DNA from: Athripsodes cinereus | Lineage: Eukaryota > Arthropoda > Insecta > Trichoptera > Leptoceridae | Length of the DNA: 64,000 bases | NCBI GenBank assembly: GCA_947579605.1 | Contig: OX388307.1 | Span: 19,941,237 to 20,005,236 of the forward strand | Direction of reading: 5' to 3' | Shown here: piece by piece, positions 1-12,300 of the stretch | How the letters are laid out: each line of letters opens with the position of its first letter | Numbering within the stretch: the stretch's first letter is position 1 | Made by a program: the position numbers and the translations under genes | Notes under the pieces: model-generated | The model's input: the letters and a program-made list of their open reading frames with translations, nothing else | The model's database searches: none | What the model was told of the DNA's origin: nothing

Positions 1-46
1 TGGTATCTGGTGTGAGTTTTTAATGCGTACAAAGATTATATTACAC

Positions 47-239
47 CAGTGGTTTCCAAAGTTGACTGGGCTCTGACCCATCTAGGAAAAATTTCCAATC
101 TTGAAACCAGCCTTTTAGCCTTTTTTCTCCAACATTTTTTTATTCATGTCTTATACGGTGGTGAATCGTCCATTAGGGCCCACTCAATATTCGCTCACGA
201 CCCACTGGTGGGTCGCGACCCATAGTTTGGGAAATACTG
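47..239. mobile_element. hAT-type MITE with 8-bp target duplication
   Basis: The terminal inverted repeats read CAGTGGTTTCCAAA on the left and, reverse-complemented, CAGTATTTCCCAAA on the right. The flanking octamers are TATTACAC (39-46) and TATTAGAC (240-247), matching at 7 of 8 positions. A CAG-initial TIR plus an 8-bp duplication is characteristic of the hAT superfamily. The 193-bp body, with its GGGTCGCGACCC palindrome near the right end, has no coding capacity, so this is a non-autonomous copy. Confidence 0.85.
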
Positions 240-247
240 TATTAGAC

Positions 248-2038
248 AGTTGTTATCGATTTTTGCGGAGCTGATAATTTTATGTAAATCTATAATTTTC
301 AGATAGCATTCATGTAATTTATAACAATAAAAATATCAGCGTATCAAGGCGTCAAATTTAATTTTTGAAAAATATTCTATAACTACACTCATTTATAAGC
401 GAGTGTTACGTTTAAATAAATATTTGTATCAAATGATCATCAAGACAGGTAAATATTATTCACACAAATTCAATGTTAAATGATTATTTAATTTAAATAA
501 AAACAATTTATTAGTATAAATCTTCCAAATTAAGTAATGTCTATTGGAATTCCTTTGAAATTAATTTATGCATACATAGTTATTCTTCTAGATCTCACAC
601 ACGTTAAATTACTTACAGTGTATTACACATACGAATATAATATTTATTTGAATCTTTATTTTGCTAACGTGATCGTTAATTAAAATTAATTATTAGACAA
701 TCTTTAGTAAGTATATAAATATATAGATATTATTTTGCTGTAAAAATATACCTAACTGTTAAAAAAATGTTTGAGTACAAAATACCGCAAGGCTTATTTT
801 TATTAAATTGTAAAAAATATTAATGTCATACGTTTAATTGAAACCTAACAACAAGAAATCATATTATAGGCGTCATAATTGAAACTTAAATTAATTATTA
901 AGATTTCTCGCATTTTCTTAAGTTTTTATCGAACCCACAACGAACTATGTATCAATTTATGGAAATAAACGCAAACTCTTACTATAGCAAAACTCAAGCA
1001 GTTTGTATTAATTCACCTACATAAATTAATATGAAGTTTTACAAAATAAACGTCATCTCAATGAATGGACTCTGTATAGTTTTTTTTTTACTGTAACTCG
1101 GTTAGTTGTACCACCTTCACGATGTTGAAGCAAAAAGAAAACAAAGGTTGATAAGTAAATATATGTATGTAAAAGCATAGTAGATATACCTACATGTACA
1201 TACGAGTATCTATTTTAAAAATCTATATTGTAAATAAATATGGAATTAGTTAATAAAATATCATCTTGTCACAGAGGTATAAATAAAATCTGGTATTGAA
1301 ATATTCCGGAGCAGTATGTACATATGTATGGGTTCCAGAAAGTGAGTCTTCCAACTCCGCCCTTCGACAGATCCTCGCCGCATGATTGATGTGCATTGGG
1401 CGGGGTGGGGAATAGGGATGTATACAATGAATAATTATTAAACTTCCTCATCTGATAAGTATAATATTACATTTCTAGAACATCTACACAGTATAAAGTG
1501 TTTATCATATTATCTATATCAATTAAGTTCTATGTTTAGACTGTACAACCAATGTATTTAGTAACACCATCATTTTAATGTAGCAATGACTCAAAATAAG
1601 CTGGAATCTAGTTAATTAACTGGAAACGATATTATTTTCGGTCAAAAAAACTCCATACCTACTTATAGCAAATTCAAGATATGTTTCAAACTTTTACTTG
1701 TTACTTTGTTGTAGTGACCAAGGCTTCGTCATGCGGTGTCCTTTTCAAAGTAAACGTTTTTACAATTCTGAAAATTAATAAATAGGTTTATAATATCATT
1801 CACATCAAAATATTTTTAACGTATTACAGAAATGATATAACACAACCTAAAAATTTACAAAATTATTGTGAAGTGTGTGGCGCGTGGAATGAATTGTACA
1901 TACTTGTAAGATAATCAATTTTATTGGCAGTATTTGGACAGTATAAATGTAGGTAAATAATTTGATTGTGTTGTAAAAATACATTATTTCTTTGCACAGT
2001 AGATGTACCTACCTATCTAACGTCTCACCTATATATTA
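248..2038. other. Gene-free AT-rich stretch
   Basis: I see no credible exon here. Open frames are short and AT-driven. A slightly GC-richer island at about 1290-1420 has no recognisable coding or RNA signature. Confidence 0.6.
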
Positions 2039-2179
2039 TGATAGGTTTCTGGGTAGCCTGCAGTTGTGGGTCATCACCATGCCTTTTGGCAGAGGGCTCA
2101 TCACTTACCTCTAGTGGTAAACGTTTTGGCAGTAAGCATGCCGACAACACATTACTGGAGGTTACCCAGAAATCTATCA
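2039..2179. repeat. Short inverted-repeat (foldback) element
   Basis: The ends TGATAGGTTTCTGGGTAGCC and, reverse-complemented, TGATAGATTTCTGGGTAACC form roughly 26-bp inverted repeats. An inner pair of arms (GTTGTGGG...ATGCC against GCATGCCGACAAC) makes most of the 141 bp self-complementary. No target duplication is obvious. It is probably a small MITE. The open frame across it is not a gene. Confidence 0.6.
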
Positions 2180-2256
2180 GAACATATTTTTCCCCACTCC
2201 TCAATATGTATTGCGGTGTGTTATGTTATATACACATAAAACATAACATACCGCTG

Positions 2257-2378
2257 TGAGGCATGACATCCATTCTGAATGTCTTAACTTTTATTTGCAC
2301 TGAGAGGACAATTCGCATGTGTATTATATGCAGTTGGTTCGCTGGCTACCTTACTTGTGGAAAATGTCGTGATGATGT
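2257..2378 (+). repeat. Interspersed repeat family R1, copy 1
   Basis: This copy matches a family I call R1, seen about a dozen times in the window on both strands. Its order is: GCGATGAGG, CCATCC.GAATGTCTTAA, a T-rich tract, GGCACGAAGAGGACAA, GCATGT.TATTACATGCAGTTAG, CTGGCTACC.CACTTGTGG, GTGATGAT. This copy holds the right-hand two thirds. No coding sequence and no RNA polymerase III boxes are visible; its class is unknown. Confidence 0.65.
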
Positions 2379-2563
2379 GAATGAATGAACCTTTATTGTG
2401 TAGTGAAATGGGATCTAGTTCAAACTTCTGACACTAAACAAAATAATAATTGACAGTAACTGACATTCTAGTCAGACAGTCACGTACGTATAGTACCTAC
2501 ATCATACATAATATTAATATATTATTGTATATATATATACAATGTGGAAAGCAATAGCATAAT

Positions 2564-3310
2564 GTTGATTTATCTAAATCTCAATCAATATTCCTCGGCA
2601 GTCATTATCACATTTCAAAACTCAAATCCATGACCGTGCCCAATACAACAATGAACTCAGATGTAATCCCTTATTCAACAACAGTGAAGAACCTTGGTGT
2701 GATTATGGACCAAAAACTAACTTGGCAGCAGCATATGAATACAATCCGTCGAAAATTTTTCTATTCACTGCATTCTCTTAAAAGATATCAAATGTTCCTT
2801 CCAACTAAAATCAAAACCTTACTTGTTCAATCTCTGCTGCTGCCTCTCATAGATTATGCTAATGCAGTATATCTCGATATCAACCAAGACCTGTCAAATA
2901 AACTTGAGAGACTTCAAAATTATGGTATCCGATTTATTTTCAATCTCAAGAGGTCTGATCATATCTCCCAGTATCGAGTAAATCTTAAGTGGCTAACTGT
3001 GCATCAAAGACGTGAACTTCATATTCTATCACTAGTTTACAAAATACTCTATTCCACGTCTTTTCCCTACTATTTAAAAGAAAATTTCGAGTATTTAGCG
3101 AGCCATGGCCTACCATTGCGATCCAATAACGAGCGTCTTCTGGCAATTCCTACACACAGTACCAATTATTTCTCGAAATCATTCTCAGTTTATGGTGCTC
3201 GTTGTTGGAACGATCTTCCTTCTTCGCATAGAGTTTCACAATCGCTCAATGTTTTTAAATCTTGTGTTAAGGAAAAAATGCTATCTTCTAACTCAGTATC
3301 CGTTCCCTAG
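2564..3310 (+). pseudogene. LINE reverse transcriptase, C-terminal part (CR1/L2/Jockey-like)
   Basis: An open frame from about 2564 to the stop at 3308-3310 encodes the last ~245 residues of a non-LTR retrotransposon polyprotein. Landmarks are KSQSIFLGS, then VKNLGVIMDQKLTWQQH just after the RT palm, and YGARCWNDLP near the end, a C-terminal signature of CR1/L2/Jockey-group LINEs. The endonuclease and the RT catalytic YxDD region are missing, so this is a 5'-truncated, dead-on-arrival copy. The frame is intact, which suggests a fairly young insertion. The clade call rests on the C-terminal motif only. Confidence 0.8.
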
Positions 3311-3617
3311 CCCCCCCCCCCTCCCCTCCTCTAATCCATAATCCCTACCTCATGTTGGGTGTGTGTCAAATGTTATTTTAAATTTTCTTTTATTTTTCTT
3401 TTGTTGTGTGTTAATGTCTTGTATGTTTTTTTTTTAAGTAAATTAGTTTTTACTAGGTTTATGTCAATGTGTCGTGGTTAGATGGAAGAAATTACTTTAT
3501 AGTGATAATCTCGCCACTGCACATCGTCCTAGTTTTTAAAAAGTTGTATTATTTTGTTAACACTGTAATGTAATGATGATGTGCAAAAAGAATAAATAAA
3601 TAAATAAATAAATAAAT
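3311..3617 (+). mobile_element. 3' UTR and (AATA)n tail of the 2564 LINE copy
   Basis: After the stop codon comes a C-rich run, about 270 bp of untranslated sequence, and a terminal AATAAATAAATAAATA microsatellite at 3591-3617. Such short tandem tails are the usual 3' ends of CR1/L2-like LINEs. No target duplication was identified because the 5' boundary is uncertain. Confidence 0.7.
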
Positions 3618-3839
3618 TTATTATTTATAAACATGCGTATGTATATGCCAAGATATCTATTGTGATATGTTTGTATAGAACCTTCGTGTTTATTTGGTGA
3701 GAAAAGTTAATTATCGACGATTATCTGTGACTGAAATCAATGAGAATGTATTTGCCTACAGAGCACAAACATGCCTTCACTAATTTAAATTGATGTGAAG
3801 GAAATAGTTAATGTGAAGCGTAATGGAAGCGTTATCGTC

Positions 3840-4195
3840 TGTTCTTCTTCTTCTTCCTGGCATTTTCCTAATTTATTGCCACTGAAGGCTGTTGTGTTCG
3901 GCTCTTTTCGTCATAAGGTTATATATTCTTCTGTTGCGTATGTCATTCATCTTCATCCAGGCTATTTCTCCGCAGTATTCTATTGCATTATGTCATCCAG
4001 CTACTCTTTGGTCTCCCTCTTCATGGATGTCGAAGGAGATTCATTGACATGGCTTTGTTGACGATTGGTAGTCTTCGCCTTATGTACTCATGCCATCTTG
4101 ATTGCCTTCCATAATCGTCCTCTCCGTGCCTATAAATAAATTAGAAATTCAGCATATGTGGCATATCTTATCGCTGAATTAAAGATGTTAAGTAC
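3840..4195. repeat. Two adjoining repeat fragments
   Basis: The stretch 3840-4080 begins with a CTTCTTCTTCTTCCTGGC run of a type common in insect interspersed repeats; its open frame does not look like a host gene. It is followed at 4100-4195 by a minus-strand R1 copy (CGTCCTCTCCGTGCC, then a diverged centre, then TATCGCTGAATTAAAGATGT). Confidence 0.45.
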
Positions 4196-4753
4196 ATATC
4201 TTATACGCGATGTTTAACTAATTTACACTGGGCACTTTCAAACTTGCGGATAATAATGGAATTCTTACTGTTAATCGAAAATCAATAAAACTGCATTCAA
4301 TGCCTAGATGATAGTAGGTAATACCGGTATATTCTCGGTAATATAGGAATTTAATTCGAATAAGCTTTTAACAATAAAACTGATATTTATTAATTTTATG
4401 AGACACAGCAATTTGCATTTACTGTTACTACATAAAGCAATATGAAAATTATATTTTTACAAATGGGGAAATGTTTAATATTATGCTAAATAATAAGACA
4501 AGTAAATAATTTATAAATAAATATTTACGAGTATCAATTAATATTAAATATAATTTATGTATTTCTAAAGGGTCAACAGTTGTAAAATGCCAAATATGCA
4601 GATGAATGATGAAAAGATTCCAATCATAGTTCAATGAAGCGTTAGAATGCAACAATTATTATATAGTATTGTATATTCAATAAGCAATATAATGTAAGTT
4701 GATGTTGTACGAGTCTTATTGCTATTCTTAATTACAACATGTTCAGTTTGTAT

Positions 4754-5095
4754 TAGTGATGTAACGAATGTGTGATTTTGGATATTGTCTTGGAATGCGA
4801 ATATTTGTTGCCGACATTCGCGAATATTGACTTGCTTAGATTTCTACAATGTTGCTCAATCATTAAAATTTCTACTCCCCCCCCCGTCGCCGAATTTTCA
4901 AAATGGTATAGGAATTTAAAATATTTCAAAACTCCTCGGTTTTCTTAAAGAATATTTACTTGCAGTACCTGTTTCTACAATGTACCGGGTAAGTATCCGA
5001 AACTTTTAATGAATATCCGATACTTTATTACCGGAATAGTATTCGCAAAACATTCGCATATTTTTATGCGAATACGAATATTTGTTACATCACTA
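4754..5095. mobile_element. hAT-like MITE with 8-bp target duplication
   Basis: The ends are TAGTGATGTAACGAAT and, reverse-complemented, TAGTGATGTAACAAAT. The flanking octamers GTTTGTAT (4746-4753) and ATTTGTAT (5096-5103) match at 7 of 8 positions. Several GCGAATA/TATTCGC motifs lie near both ends, as expected for transposase-binding subterminal repeats. There is no coding capacity. Confidence 0.75.
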
Positions 5096-5103
5096 ATTTG
5101 TAT

Positions 5104-7847
5104 TACGTATGTAGCAGTGGGACTAGACTTTTATGTTGGTTATGCTTTTGTTATGAAAATAAAATTGACTTTTATCATTTTTTATCAAAAGAATAAAAAA
5201 AAATTACTCCTTTAAATTTCGTCATCTCCTGTATCAAAATGTTCGATTTCGGTATGAATATGAGAAAGTTCACATTCTATTAAATTTTCGTATAGGTACG
5301 AATTTTAAAACTAATTAGGGCACCTAATTTTTTTGCAACAAACATGCAGTGCTTTTTGCATACGCTAAAAATACGTTACAGGTATGTAGATACAAACTAT
5401 GTAGGTATGTAGGTAATTATGTATTATAATTATTTTGATGATACTATCTCATATCTCTTCACCCTGTTATTTCTTTAAGTATGTAAGTAAGTGATGTATC
5501 TAAACATTGTTTAGTTGAAAGATACATGAGTATACATAGGTATCTTATAATACAATATTAATTATTGTAATTGTTATGTATCCCGTGGTAGTGGAGTAGG
5601 TAGGTATGTTGTAATAACATAATAGATATCGCCATATCATCCTCGGTATTGAAATCTCTCTGGCGGAACATGCTGAAGACTATGTGTAAGAGTAAGTTAG
5701 TTGGGTTGGGTTTGTACGAGTGTATCGGATGTAACTGATACAGCTATGATGAGGGGGTATTGTATTGCCTATTGATATGGACTTACTGCCTAATTACTTC
5801 TCCTTGTATACAATAGCGTACCTATAGTTTTATTCGTAGATGGATTAAACTGACTGTGACATTATATGGATTGTACTAGAATAATAATTAATGTTTTACT
5901 ATAATAATGCTTAGTTTGTAGGTACAACCGTACTATGTAACGGTGAAATTTATTATTGTTTTTGGATAGTCGGAAATTTGGTGAAACACATTGTAAAAAA
6001 AACCTGCAATATCCTATCGATGTAATGGTTCTTGAATCTACTGTATGCTATGTCAATCAAGAAATTTAAAATTTAGGTATTTAAGTAAAAAAATGTTTAG
6101 TATATTTATTTTTATTTTGTCCGGGTTGGTTGTAAAAAGACGCATATGCGAGAATCCCACCTTTGGTGTTTTTTTTAAACTAAATAGCATGCTTGTAAAC
6201 TATATTCATGATAGGTTTAATTTATTTTATGATAATAGATAGATGTTTGAAAATACTTATTGTGTACTATTTAGTAGGTAGGTATATATTATGTAGGTAC
6301 ATGGGTACACTTTGAATGACTTCGTCTCACATCATCACACGTCTTCATTCCAATTTAATTGTAATAATACAACACGTCCCTTTCTCTGGTATCATTGTTA
6401 TCGAAATGAATGACGTTATGTTACGTGTAGGTACAGTACGGGTACATATGTTTAATTAAATCTTTACAATAACTTCTCAGCTGATGAATGTAGAATGTGC
6501 CACCGTGAATGTAACCCACATACCAGTCTTCTTGGTGAACTATTGAGATTTGTTCTCAGCTTGTTACGATAATATTATTTTATGAAAAAATGTTGTAAAC
6601 CTAGACGAATTGATAATTCATGTAACCACATGCATCCGGCTGGTTGGTTATTTATTTTTATAATTTATCATTCATTATCTGGACTCAATATTTCACTTAC
6701 CTACTTACACAAATAATTATGATTATATGATTTCGATAGACAGTAGCTATGCAATTTCGGTACCTGCAAATTATTTTAAGAGAGAGTTTGTTGTAAATAA
6801 ACTAGAAATGATTGATATAATGATGCCAAAATCATCCCTGTTGTTAGAGATCGTTTCGCCGACGGTATAATATTGAGTTCATTAATGAGAAAAATAAACG
6901 AAAATTACAAATCGCCACACTGTAAGAGAGGTACATATTTGAGAAACGAATACTTTCCCTAAGAAATAATTATACACAGATGCGAGTACTGTATCTATCA
7001 GTATGTGTACTTGTCTTGTAGGTATGAAGTTATTTATTATAATTTTTATTAGGTTATTAAAGTACTATTACAAGTAAATTGACTAGTAGTGATGAGTTTT
7101 AATACTCGAATATCCACCTATAATAAAATGCAATTAACACTTTATGATTTCCATTCTATATATCTTCACATTGATGTTTATATTTAATGATGTCAGTAAT
7201 TTATATGTTGGTACTTATAATTTATACTCAATACTCTTTATAAAACTAATGAAGAATTATTCGTATCCTAAATAAAACAAAGCGGCGGAGTAGTGTAAAG
7301 ATGTGCAATAAGATTAGAAATTCATGAAAATGTACATATATATGAGTGAAATAAATTGTCCAAAATGAAAGCTGATGGATGATGATTAGTTTTATGCCTT
7401 CTTCCTCTAATTTACATTGGAAATCAAAAACAGAGTTAATGCTAAAGCGTGGGGATTTCCTGCGTGTTTACTGCAAGGAGGGTTTCGATTAGATATCCCA
7501 GTTATAGAAAAGTGATGGATTTGTCATAATTATGACACAATATCTAACTAATACCTATGTAATTTTTAGACCCTCAGTACCACAAAACTAAGTAGGAACA
7601 ATATGCCTGCTAGATTTGACACACATTCTAAGCATTAATTCTATAATAAATATTGTAAAATTTCATTTCGATCATCGCCACTATGATATTATTAGGTAGA
7701 TATGTGCTTATCACGTTGCGTTGCATAGTAATAATAATTTAAGTGATGATTATAGACGAGATGGATATATTATTTATTTATAGTTTTGATTATTTATTAG
7801 TGTTTATTATAAGTAAAGACACAATATTAAAGTGCAATAAAACAGAA
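5104..7847. other. Gene-free AT-rich stretch
   Basis: No exon, RNA gene or bounded transposon could be supported. The sequence is AT-rich with scattered TACCTAC/GTAGGTA runs. Frames of 60-80 codons occur but show no coding character. Confidence 0.55.
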
Positions 7848-8113
7848 CGTGTTTCATTTATGGCCGGTCTCAATAATCTAACCGAGATAGCCTTGTCGAC
7901 GCGATCCGAGATAGAACGCCAATTCGTATCTATCTTCGACCCGCGTCTCAATAAAGAAAAAGTAAGTGGCCAGAGATAGATAGGGTTCCTATCGCTGTTC
8001 CCTCCAATTGCCGATGCGATTGATATCCGCATCATATTATAATTACGAATGTTTTGAGTCAAAAAACTTTACAAAGTTTAATTTATCGACCGACGGTTCT
8101 TCGTGGAAGTTCA

Positions 8114-8257
8114 TTTTAATATTTTTTAAAATGAAACACGATATTATAGTTATTCCACTATTGACTTTATTTATTTTTGCAAGCCGGCTCGCAAAAATAA
8201 ATAAAGTCAATAGTGGAATACTTATATTTCGTGTTTCATTTTAAAAAATATTAAAAA
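8114..8257. repeat. 144-bp near-perfect palindrome
   Basis: Two arms of about 71 nt meet with no spacer at AGCCGGCT (8182-8189). Arm landmarks are ATTCCACTATTGAC against GTCAATAGTGGAAT, and AAAATGAAACACGA against TCGTGTTTCATTTT. Only a few mismatches and about one indel are visible. The outer arm motif GTGTTTCATT also occurs at both ends of the surrounding composite element. Confidence 0.85.
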
Positions 8258-8344
8258 ACTTTACTAATACCACTAAAAATGATTATATGCGCGCCCAAGG
8301 ATTTAAGAAACACGATGTTTTGCCATATACATTATACTACCATA

Positions 8345-8580
8345 CTTTACTATACCCTCACGGCCCTCACGCCGTGTCCCAAGTGGGGTAGGCAGAGAGA
8401 ACGGAACGCCAAACAGATATATCTTTACAAACTTCCTTTGCTTCCTCCACATTCATACAGTTTCTCATACACGCACGTCGGTTCCTCTTACTGAACACGC
8501 GGCCGTCCTTGAGAATTTGATCCACGTGGCTCTCGGACGCCCGCGATTGCTCACACCCTTTCTTTCAGACAAGTATATCC
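8345..8580 (-). mobile_element. RTE-type LINE 3' fragment
   Basis: On the minus strand this resembles the end of an RTE-like reverse transcriptase frame: a region like RGVRKR..PRTAW..HVDQILKD and, at the 3' end, CTCTGCCTACCCCACTT.GG. It matches, in opposite orientation and diverged, the copy in HSDL2 intron 2 (37540-37870). It is frameshifted and non-functional. Confidence 0.6.
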
Positions 8581-8729
8581 TTTTTGTCATTGCCATATAC
8601 TTATATCGCTATTAAAAAATAGGTGTTAATGGTAAAAGGGTGACAATTTAGTGCTGTATGTATTTATTAATGACTCGCCATATAAAAAATAAAAATATAA
8701 AATTTGTCCAAAAAATAAAATAAAAAAAT

Positions 8730-9075
8730 TCGGGGTGGACCACCCTTAGCTTTTAATGATATGAAAAATATATGTTGACCGATTCTCAGATCTAACCGAT
8801 AAGCACACAAAATTTCATCAAAATATGTCCAGTCGTTTCGGAGGAATATGGTAACAAACGCTGTGACATGAGAATTTTATATATAATCAAAATATACTCC
8901 AGCTTCGAATAATTCTTAATCGCTTTCGTCGCTTGAATACATTTTTTTATTTTACCACAACCTCTTAAAGTCAAAGAATCGCTGGTGACTGGTTGCAGAA
9001 AGCCCAAGACAGAGATAGAGAGACATATGGGGGAGGTTTATGTTCAGCAGTGGACAGGAATAGCTGCATAAACTC
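8730..9075 (+). repeat. Interspersed repeat plus RTE 3' tail
   Basis: 8730-8890 holds a stretch around AAAATTTCATCAAAATATG and CAGTCGTTTCGGAGGA, a style of repeat common in insect transposons. 8995-9075 (GACAGAGATAGAGAGACATA then TTCAGCAGTGGACAGGAAT) resembles the terminal codons of RTE-type elements, which often end in an AYVQQWT-like peptide. Confidence 0.4.
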
Positions 9076-9362
9076 CACTGTAAACAGATCTTATCTGTCA
9101 AAGTCCGGCGATAACAAAACCATACAAAAATTTGTTACCACGGATACGACTAACAACTTGAGATAGGATATTGAAACGCATTTTCGTTGATTTCCATACA
9201 TTATATAACTCGCAGCACTCCGAGAGATAGATGGAGAATTTGGATAGCGATTCTATCTCAGCTATGTTTATTGAAACGGAAAAACGTAAAGATAGATCGA
9301 TTTTTAACAAAAGTTCGGAGATAGATCGCTTATTGAGACCGGCCGTTAATAATGAAACATAT

Positions 9363-12300
9363 CTCAACTGACCGCAAGCGGTACCTTTGTATGCGTGGAT
9401 GGACAACATTTAGGTACATTTTCGTATACCTACGTATTATTACTACTAGGATGGATATTTTTGAAAAATTAATAAAAAATAATGTCTTTTAAATTCACTG
9501 TTAATTATCTAGGAACACTAGAAACTCCAGTTTTTATTTTTTAATAGAAAATCAACGAGTATCGAGTATTTCGAAACCATAAGGAAGAGATACAATAAAC
9601 TTTATTGCATAGTAAAAAATGCTACACAGAACACCGAAAAGATAATCTTTTTGAAGGAGTCTTCCCGACAATGAAACTTTATTCTTCTTATCGAAACAAT
9701 TATTTTATATATTGGGCGATGAAAACAAGGCACTCCGCTACCCATGTGCAGTATTCTTCCTTGGGTGAAGTCTAATTTTTCCAATTTTTGATCGTATATT
9801 TAGAGAATGTTTCATGGCTGTAGAGTCATCCATATTGAAATGATATCTTATCAAAGTTCTTAGTATAAATATTTGCCTAGGATTTGAAAAGCTTAAAAAT
9901 GATGGCAAATATAATGATTTAAATAGATGTCTGAAATCCCAGCAGTGTATAACTCTCAGTATGAATCTGTGTGCCACTACAACAGGATACATAATTATAA
10001 TAATATATATTATATAGGTACACAACTCAAAACACTATGACATCGTGCTCTATCAACATCACAGTGCACCATCTTGAAATTTTCATAGTCCAATATACGA
10101 GTAGGATATCTTTGAGTTCTAAACACATGGTACGAGTTTCTATGCCTCGTTTTCTATGTAATTATATGTCCCAATATAAGAAAATTTTGTGTGTCGAAGA
10201 CTTTTAAATTTTGATAATTGAGACCTAAAAAGGATGGACATTGATCAACAATGCCAAATTGTGGAAATTACAATAACAGGTACCGGCAAGATTCCCCTTT
10301 CACGACACTAGCTTTTAGCTTACTGTGAAAGGTATAATAGGTTGTATTTAGGTTTATAGCAAAAATCCAGATATATATAATCCATACACAAGTATAACTC
10401 TTTTAATGGGATAGTAAACAATAGATTTTTAAGTGCATTTTAGTAAATGTGTAAGTATATGTATTTTTGTAATATTTTTCAATAAATAAAAAAAAAATAA
10501 GGTGTCATTGTAAAGGGCGGCAAATATTATGTTTGCTCGGAGTGGCTAAATAAGATTGATCGTGGATCTACCCGTTTATTGTATGCGGTCCGTTGGCTAT
10601 TTCGCTAATGTCGATAGATGAATATTTAGAACTAGTTGACATAATCATCATTTTTTATATAGCGAAAAGGATAATTTATACTTATATTATTCTGATTGAT
10701 TGATCACAATAATATTTCGATATCCATTAGTTCATTTCCTATGTCTCTGATATATCATCATATACTTACCTGCCTGGGAGAAATGGTATTCAAATACCTA
10801 TATAATACATACTTACTATGTAATAATATATTTGTATAGATATATGGAAGCACCCACAATACATTCTAGACATAATTATATACCTATAATAATATAAATG
10901 ACCGTTACTTTTTAACATATTAGAAGCTATATATAATAACACCATAGACACCATACCTATCTATCTATGTATTATTATAATGTCCAAGGTTGTATTCAAT
11001 TTACATAATCTTTTATTATTATTTTTATTGTGCTTAGCGTTTTTATTAATATTTGGAAACATAATGGCGTGTAATGGACTTGTATTATTATTACGATGCA
11101 ACTTATTAAATTATTACAATATCTTTGTATTTATTCCATAAACTTGTACACATTTGAATGATGTACAATTTAATAGGTACGTATTATTTTTATTTTGTGC
11201 TACTTTAAATTTGCCCATTTTAAATAACTATATTAAGATAATCAATTTTAATTTATTTTTTTGTACTTTTTGCAGGTAAATATAACGAGTCACGTCACGT
11301 GGATGTTTATAAATATTTCTGTATTACTTTGGTAAGACGACAAAACTCCTAAATTACTACAAATATTTTGATAACGACTCTCAGATAAAAAAAAACACTT
11401 ATTCTTATCTTCTATTTAATAAGTAATTCAGAGGTCATCTAAAAACTTTTTGCAATGTCTCTTATTCCTAATTGTTTTTTTTATATACAAAAGAAAAAGA
11501 GTTATAAATTTATAACAACAACAAAAAATGCGTATTTTGCGTCCTGAAGTCCAAAATTAAGCTATCAGGAATACTTTTTTTTTTAAACATACCTACTCTG
11601 AAAGTAATAAAATACTAAACGAAAAAGGGAAAACGATAATATGTATATAATATATGTCTGTTTGTAGATGATACAGGGATTTTATGTGTTTGATTATTTT
11701 TTTTTATGACGTTCATTTCAAATCCTTTGCTTACTATAATGCTGAGGGAAAGGGGATCGATTTGTTCACAGCTATGTTCTGTGATATGGATTATTATATT
11801 GCACGGTATATATGTAGCGTAATTTTCATATATACTCTGTGAGGTTATTTAATAAAAAAAATATAGTGGGATAAATGGAGTGGCGACATAAATCAATAAC
11901 TATGTACTTGTCTACTCGTAGGTTTGTGGATATTCACAATAGTTATTGTGTAATAAAATAATTAAACTTCCTCTTTGTATTAATTGTATCGGCATTTACT
12001 TTGTAACACTTCATTTTAAATTATGATGATTATGAAATTATGATGATGCGAACTCGGAGTCCGCGAAACCGGTCGTGCGTTAGTCATACTCAACAGTAAC
12101 ACAAAACAAAATAATAAATATTTATTTTATTTAATTTGATAATTTTCCTCTTTGTAACTTATAGCAGTGACGTGTGACAGTATCTTCTTGTTGTTGTTGT
12201 TGTTTAATTTTATGCCAATGCACCCGCAATCGAGTGAATAATGCCTAATTTTACAATAAAATGCATCTTGCAAAACACAAATTGTGACAGTATCCTACAT

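Larger units (their letters stand above)
7848..9362. mobile_element. Composite element bounded by GGCCGGTCTCAATAA inverted ends
   Basis: The left end carries GTTTCATTTATGGCCGGTCT and the right end, reverse-complemented, carries GTTTCATTATTAACGGCCGG; both continue into TCTCAATAA and then GAGATAG-type motifs repeated inward. Between them sit a 144-bp palindrome, a minus-strand RTE tail, an interspersed repeat and another RTE tail. It is either a large non-autonomous DNA element that collected insertions or two inverted copies of one MITE. No target duplication is clear. Confidence 0.5.

Noticed and set aside
9738..10025. 95-codon minus-strand frame
   Set aside because: AT-rich with no domain, repeat or splice evidence.
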